Positions 6,907 through 10,301 of a DNA stretch of 10,301 nt are shown piece by piece (within the stretch, counting starts at the first letter, position 1; every line of letters starts with the position of its first letter). The notes beneath the pieces are model-generated. The model had not been told where the DNA came from. It did not search any database and saw only the letters and a list, made by a program, of their open reading frames with translations. Source of the stretch: Candidatus Aerophobetes bacterium Ae_b3b. Its GTDB lineage: Bacteria; Aerophobota; Aerophobia; Aerophobales; AE-B3A. Where the stretch lies: NCBI GenBank assembly GCA_005223085.1, contig NJBP01000066.1, positions 1 through 10,301 of the forward strand, given 5' to 3'. Made by a program: the position numbers and the translations under genes.

Positions 6907-7715
6907 AACCACTGTTTTAGTTGTTTAATAGAGTATGAGGCAACTAAAGCTGTGAAAAGTTATAATCCATACGGCATATACATACCCCGCTATCATAAGC
7001 AGAGCAGATTCTACAACATCTTTGCCAATCACTTTGAAGATTTTCTCAGTAACTACTATTCTATTGATGAATTATACAGCAAGTATGGCGATATTACAGA
7101 TCATCAGACAGATACGGTCCATAAGTTTCTGAAATGCCAGGATCTAACACAGGGATTTGGAGTAGCAAAATGCCCCAGCTGCGGTACAGCATACATTGTT
7201 CCTTTTTCCTGCAAGAAGCACAAAATCTGCCCTTCCTGCAGGATGAAGAAGCTTTTGGAGTATTCAGAGTGGCTAAAGCAGGAAGTGTTATTGGAATTAA
7301 CACACAGGCACTGGGTATTTACAATTCCAAAAGAGTTGAGAGTTCATTTCTATAGAAACCGCTTCCTGCTTAACAAGCTTATCGAAACAGCCTGCCGATT
7401 TCTAGTATTCATCTACCGAAAATTTTTAAACCTGCCGAAGAATCAGAAGAAGAAAGCTCATCCGGGTATAGTTGGTATATTGCAGACGGCAGGAAGCGAC
7501 CTGAAATTCAATCCTCACTGCCATCTTATAAGCACTGAAGGAGTGTTGATAGAAAAAGATGAAGATGACCTTTATGTTCCCGTAAACTTCCTGCCTTACG
7601 ATTATATTAGAATTGCCTGGCGTAACAGAGTATTGAATATGCTGTATAACTTCAAGGAGATCACATCTCAGGAGAGGAAAGAGCTAAAAGAGAGATACAA
7701 AAGTGGATTCAATTT
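6859..7715 (+). mobile_element. Partial IS91-like element, boundaries approximate
   Basis: The left boundary is taken as the point where the recombinase reading frame ends. The right boundary is where the HUH transposase coding sequence meets the antisense dehydrogenase. IS91-like elements lack long terminal repeats and move by rolling-circle replication, so the ends cannot be confirmed by inverted repeats. Both flanking genes are truncated at these boundaries. Confidence 0.55.
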
Positions 7716-7725
7716 CCCCGGCTAG
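6952..7725 (+). pseudogene. IS91-type HUH transposase, C-terminally truncated
   Basis: This is the rolling-circle transposase of an IS91-like element. It starts at a GTG, with GAGG about 11 bases upstream, and runs 257 codons. Residues about 74-96 form the N-terminal zinc-binding domain (CPSC, then C87, then CPSC). HRHWVFTIPKELR begins the catalytic domain. HCH at 189-191 within NPHCHLIS is the metal-binding HUH motif. The usual C-terminal third is absent, including the catalytic tyrosine motif expected after the HUH. The frame stops at 7723 because the DNA switches, at about 7705-7720, to the antisense of a dehydrogenase gene. The protein therefore lacks its nucleophile and should be inactive. 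Family members are typically around 370-400 residues. Confidence 0.88.
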
Positions 7726-7952
7726 CTCAGACCCTAGTATAGTTCTTCTTGGTTTTCTGAGACCTAATGCTATTCGCATGGGGAGCCAGTACAAGAGAGG
7801 GAATGTGAAACTTCGCCATCTCCAGCACTCTGCTGTTACTGTTGTCACATATACTCTTATCAGTACTTCATTTCCTTGGGAGTAGGTTTATCTACCTCTT
7901 TGAGCTGAAGAACATCCGGTGGTCCGTATTTGTGATAAACAATAGCTTTCAT
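7705..7952 (-). pseudogene. N-terminal remnant of a zinc-type alcohol dehydrogenase / quinone oxidoreductase (MDR family)
   Basis: Starting at the ATG at 7952, with AAGGA about 7 bases upstream, the frame reads [20 protein letters not shown] and then PTPKE. This is the standard start of NAD(P)-dependent medium-chain dehydrogenase/reductases. The frame then stops early at TGA. Shifting by one base after PKE restores the family sequence: [13 protein letters not shown], then FPLLYWLPMRIALGLRKP and GSELAGEIES. A missing A in an AAA run (plus-strand TTT, about 7871-7873) explains this. After about 83 residues the gene ends at the IS91-type transposase, so the rest of the catalytic domain and the Rossmann fold are gone. 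It lies 33 bases downstream of the DUF4386 gene on the same strand, suggesting a former operon. Confidence 0.85.
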
Positions 7953-7985
7953 TTGGGTATCCTTCGTTATTTTAGATGTGCTCAT

Positions 7986-8613
7986 TTAAACTTCGTTTAT
8001 ATCTGTTTTGGCAGACTCGGAAGCGATTGCAGATGAATTAAATCCTTTAACTATTAGCCATACCGCTAGAACCATTTCATTCACGGCTATTGGAAGATTC
8101 AAAAAGATCGAGATCGTCGAAAAAGGACTATGGCCGAACATACCTAACAAGCCTGCGTCTGCTAACAACAATGGGGCTCCAATAAGACCCCAGACTGATA
8201 AAAATCGAGGAATGAGTTTTGATTGATACAATAAATAATAAAACATCAGAGCACCTAGGCTAAAAACGATCCCAGGCCCAAGCAAAAAGACCCAATCACG
8301 TGCTGCTAGTAATAAAGTGCCTAAAGTTTGAAAATAGGAAGCATCCGGAGCTCCTGCTATTACAAATTCCTGACTTAATGTCAATAGTAATAGTAGGCTG
8401 ATTGCACCAACAATAATGATAACGGCCTCAATAATCCTGAAACCAACGTACCCAAGAGCTATACTTTCACTATGCTTTTTTAAGATTGGAAACAGCATAA
8501 CTGCAATGCCAACAACTGCAGCGTCATTAATTAACTCAAAGAGCACTCCTATTATCACTTGGGTTTTATTTGGATAAATATTAATAAGATAATCTGGAGC
8601 ATTTAGTATCTTT
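7986..8613 (-). pseudogene. DUF4386-family membrane protein, 5'-truncated
   Basis: The frame encodes about five hydrophobic helices. It contains the family stretches IIGVLFELINDAAVVGIAVM, FPILKKHSESIALGYVGFR and SVWGLIGAPLLLADAGLLG, and has a hydrophilic C-terminus. In intact relatives these are preceded by a first transmembrane helix and a linker ending in APDYL. Here the linker NAPDYLINIYPNKTQ is still in frame up to about 8610, but then an in-frame stop appears and no start codon or first helix is found. The apparent GTG start at 8558 is therefore not native, and roughly 30-40 N-terminal residues are missing. The biochemical role of DUF4386 is unknown. It probably formed an operon with the dehydrogenase 33 bases downstream. 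Confidence 0.82.
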
Positions 8614-8632
8614 TTGTTATATAATCAATTAT

Positions 8633-8692
8633 TTGATAGAGTAAATTATGCTGTACAATGAAATATGCCAATAATGCGAGGAGGTAAGGATG
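8633..8692 (+). promoter_or_regulatory. Promoter-like sequence plus strong ribosome-binding site before a short open frame
   Basis: TTGATA (8633-8638) and TACAAT (8654-8659) resemble -35 and -10 boxes, but the spacer is a short 15 bases. GAGGAGGT lies just before an ATG at 8690. The frame from that ATG is only 10 codons long, so the signals drive either a tiny peptide or the 5' stub of a lost gene. Confidence 0.35.
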
Positions 8693-8813
8693 ACCGGTAG
8701 TATGCAGCACTATGCTGGGTGAGCTCTGCGATAAAATCACCCGCCTTGAAGAGTTTTATGTTTTCCTTAAAGTATTCGTTATACCTCGTTTTGTAAATAA
8801 TTGTTCCGTTTGA
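8690..8813 (+). pseudogene. Possible 5' stub of a lost gene (two short overlapping frames)
   Basis: A 10-codon frame (8690-8722, MTGSMQHYAG) with an excellent ribosome-binding site overlaps a 33-codon frame at 8712-8813 (MLGELCDKITRLEEFYVF...). The second frame would continue the first if one base were gained or lost near 8718. The sequence is not recognisable and may be non-coding. It occupies the space between the truncated DUF4386 gene and the rhodanese terminator, so it is probably debris from the same rearrangement. Confidence 0.25.
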
Positions 8814-8835
8814 GCGTGCATAGAGGATCTTCTGT

Positions 8836-8863
8836 AAAAGGCAAGCCCCATCGGGCTTGCCTT
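8836..8863 (-). terminator. Rho-independent terminator of the rhodanese gene
   Basis: AAGGCAAGCCC (8838-8848) and GGGCTTGCCTT (8853-8863) form a perfect 11-base-pair stem with a 4-base loop. On the minus strand the stem ends in TTTT, the expected U-tract. It lies about 40 bases beyond the rhodanese stop codon. Confidence 0.85.
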
Positions 8864-8901
8864 GTCAGGACGGTGTATTCGGCTGGCGTGCCGTAATACT
8901 C

Positions 8902-9888
8902 TTACTCGTACTTATATTTGGCTACCGGTGCTTCTGGGTCGGCTGTCCATTCCTGCATACTGCCGTCATAAAACTTTACATTTGTATATCCAACCACCTG
9001 GGTCAGCACATACCACACTGGGCTGGCATAGCCCCCAACACCACAATAGACAATGATCTCTTCGGACGCATCCTCACCAAGTACAGTAAGTGCTATTTCA
9101 CTGATTGCGCTGGTATCCTTCCAGGTCATGCAAGTTGTCACTCCGGCTTCATCTACGGTAGCCTCCCAGAACCAAGGAGCGGGCAAATTTTTAGCAGTTG
9201 GGATATGACCGGCTCTTTCCGACGAAGGGTCCTGCTCTATACCATAGTACATATCGGCCTCTCTGGTGTCGACTAAGGTGGATTTTCCCACCTTATCTTC
9301 AACATAGTCCTTTAAGACGAACATTGCCTCATCTACTACTCCAGTGTATGTTACTGCGGTTGGCGTAACGGGTTCAGTAGATATAGCTCTTTCCTCTACT
9401 GCCCACAGGTCGTATCCTCCATCAAGCATAGTCACGTTTTCAACCCCGGCATATATGAGCGTAACAGCAACCCTGGCAGCAAATGTGACGCCAGAGGGGG
9501 CTGGTCCTGACGGTGAATCAACTGTCCTGGCAATAACAACCACTGTGGAATCGCCGGTTATCCCCGCGTTGCCAATAGTAGTAAACAGAGCCCCCTCCTC
9601 GGGCAGTTCCATCCAGGGCCATTCTTCTCCAGGGACATTTACCACCCAGTTGGGAAAGGCGGGGACATTTACTGAACCGGGAATATGACCGGCTGTATAG
9701 TAGTCGGGCTCTCTGACATCAAGTATAACCAGGTTTGGGTTGCCAATGTTATCCTCTAACCACTGGGTGGAGACAATAGCGTCAATCGCCCGGGCTGGAG
9801 GTGACGGTGGCGTTGCCGGGCAGCCGATAGCCACCAGGCTGAGGACTAACAACAACGCCAGCGGGATTAATAGTAGCTTCTTTTTCAT
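8902..9888 (-). CDS. Exported tandem-rhodanese sulfurtransferase lipoprotein
   Basis: This predicted lipoprotein has 328 residues. Residues 1-22 are a signal peptide (basic MKKK, long hydrophobic core, AIGC lipobox with Cys23), followed by a Pro-rich linker. It has two rhodanese domains: about 36-170 (ILDVREPDYYTAGHIPGSVNVP, LDGGYDLW) and about 183-318 (LVDTREADMYYG, RAGHIPTAKNLP, YDGSMQEW). The second keeps the catalytic Cys282 in YCGVGGYAS. The first has VVVIARTVD where a Cys loop would be, the usual inactive N-terminal domain of thiosulfate/3-mercaptopyruvate sulfurtransferases. It should transfer sulfane sulfur to a thiophilic acceptor outside the cytoplasmic membrane; the physiological donor is unknown. 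The AGGAGG ribosome-binding site about 8 bases before the ATG fixes the start. The gene is monocistronic, with its own terminator. It is more GC-rich than its neighbours, which suggests it is closer to the host's native composition. Confidence 0.93.
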   Translation of the reverse strand: MKKKLLLIPLALLLVLSLVAIGCPATPPSPPARAIDAIVSTQWLEDNIGNPNLVILDVREPDYYTAGHIPGSVNVPAFPNWVVNVPGEEWPWMELPEEGALFTTIGNAGITGDSTVVVIARTVDSPSGPAPSGVTFAARVAVTLIYAGVENVTMLDGGYDLWAVEERAISTEPVTPTAVTYTGVVDEAMFVLKDYVEDKVGKSTLVDTREADMYYGIEQDPSSERAGHIPTAKNLPAPWFWEATVDEAGVTTCMTWKDTSAISEIALTVLGEDASEEIIVYCGVGGYASPVWYVLTQVVGYTNVKFYDGSMQEWTADPEAPVAKYKYE

Positions 9889-9934
9889 TTTTTCTTCCTC
9901 CTTTTTTTTAATTATTTAAATTGTCCTGTGCAGT

Positions 9935-9967
9935 TATCATGCAACATTTTTTTCCTTATGCATGATA
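9935..9967. promoter_or_regulatory. Inverted repeat overlapping the rhodanese promoter region, possible operator
   Basis: TATCATGCA (9935-9943) and TGCATGATA (9959-9967) are perfect 9-base inverted arms 15 bases apart, located 47-79 bases upstream of the rhodanese ATG. The spacing of the arm centres is 24 bases, a little over two helical turns. The promoter-distal arm coincides with the predicted -10 box. Confidence 0.45.
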
Positions 9968-9991
9968 CTTTAATATTTGGATTAGTTGCAA
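9962..9991 (-). promoter_or_regulatory. Candidate promoter of the rhodanese gene
   Basis: On the minus strand, TTGCAA (9991-9986) and TATCAT (9967-9962) are separated by 18 bases. The -10 box matches the sigma-70 consensus at five of six positions. Transcription would start near 9955, within the inverted repeat, so a protein bound to the dyad could block initiation. Confidence 0.4.
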
Positions 9992-10052
9992 TATAGTTTT
10001 GATTTTTTTAATTGCAGATTACGATTGTATATATTCATTGTTCTTATACCGC

Positions 10053-10185
10053 TGACCTGCCCCCATTAATAGTACCACTCGTTAAGTTAGAGTCAATGGA
10101 ATAATGGCCTCGGGAGCAGGTGGTCTGTAATTCAAAGCACTGTGCGGCCTTACTTGATTGTACTCTTTCCGCTACTTTACAATAT
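10053..10185 (-). mobile_element. Decayed right end of a second IS407-group element, inverted
   Basis: The stretch begins TGACCTGCCCCC and matches, in reverse orientation, the last 110-130 bases of the IS at the left edge. By eye, about 13 differences occur over about 112 bases. On the minus strand the last OrfB residues are readable (RPHSALNYRPPAPEAIIPLTLT, then stop at 10082), but the preceding conserved Trp codon has become TAG at 10172-10174. Similarity fades beyond about 10180, so the rest of the element is missing. Confidence 0.88.
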
Positions 10186-10257
10186 TCTATACGCCTGATT
10201 ATTTCTTGGTGGAACCCCCTTCTATAATGAGCTATTAGACTATGTTCTATTTAATAG

Positions 10258-10289
10258 GTAAATAATAGGGACAGCGCCCATTTATTGAT
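10258..10289. repeat. REP-like imperfect hairpin at the window edge
   Basis: An imperfect palindrome pairs AATAATAGGG with CCCATTTATT around ACAGCG, with about eight of ten positions paired. The GGGACAGCGCCC core resembles the G-rich hairpins found next to REP-associated tyrosine (IS200-like) transposases in many genomes. No such transposase gene is in the window; one might lie beyond the right edge. Confidence 0.35.
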
Positions 10290-10301
10290 TCTTACTTGTG
10301 G

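Noticed and set aside
8857-9276. Plus-strand frames opposite the rhodanese gene
   Set aside because: They are antisense to a complete, motif-rich gene and begin inside its terminator stem.
2-10185. A functional composite transposon carrying the ATPase and rhodanese
   Set aside because: The right-hand IS copy is only about 130 bases long, diverged, with a stop in its remaining coding sequence. Only its inner end is visible, so there is no second intact unit.

Overview
The window is a patchwork of mobile-element debris around a few intact genes. It comes from a bacterial chromosome or accessory region, not a phage. No rRNA, tRNA or CRISPR array is visible. Base composition changes sharply between blocks. 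The hydrolase block (about 1.2-3.0 kb) and the recombinase remnant are AT-rich, the ATPase is intermediate, and the lipoprotein rhodanese at the right is clearly more GC-rich. The rhodanese signal peptide and the DUF4386 and zinc-type dehydrogenase genes remind me of anaerobic Chloroflexota (Dehalococcoidia-like) or Firmicutes-like environmental genomes. That is a weak inference, because nothing here is a phylogenetic marker.

Layout, left to right. (1) 2-1213 is an apparently complete IS3-family, IS407-group insertion sequence with orfA and orfB in -1 relation. (2) 1197-2768, minus strand, is a three-gene cluster read leftward: an alpha/beta hydrolase broken by a frameshift, a 60-residue two-helix membrane protein, and a four-helix membrane protein whose 3' end was cut off by the IS. 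(3) 2769-3313 has no gene but holds short repeated motifs, two near-palindromes and an orphan IS3-type terminus. (4) 3314-5962, minus strand, is an intact P2A-type Ca2+-transporting ATPase with a candidate extended -10 promoter upstream. (5) 6352-8613 is a gene graveyard: the 3' part of a large serine recombinase, a 3'-truncated IS91-type HUH transposase, a truncated and frameshifted zinc-type alcohol dehydrogenase/quinone oxidoreductase, and a 5'-truncated DUF4386 membrane protein. (6) 8614-8835 is a remnant with promoter-like and ribosome-binding signals but no recognisable gene. (7) 8902-9888, minus strand, is an intact tandem-rhodanese lipoprotein with its own terminator, a strong ribosome-binding site and a dyad overlapping its likely promoter. 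(8) From 10053 there is a decayed terminus of a second IS407-group copy in inverted orientation, then a REP-like hairpin at the window edge.

The intact genes do not form one pathway. The ATPase exports Ca2+ (or a similar cation), the rhodanese is an exported sulfurtransferase, and the IS has what it needs to transpose. The most informative signals are structural: a clear -1 frameshift heptamer in the IS, at least four independently broken genes whose break points can be placed, and IS407-type ends facing each other across about 8.8 kb. I found no convincing new defence or metabolic system.
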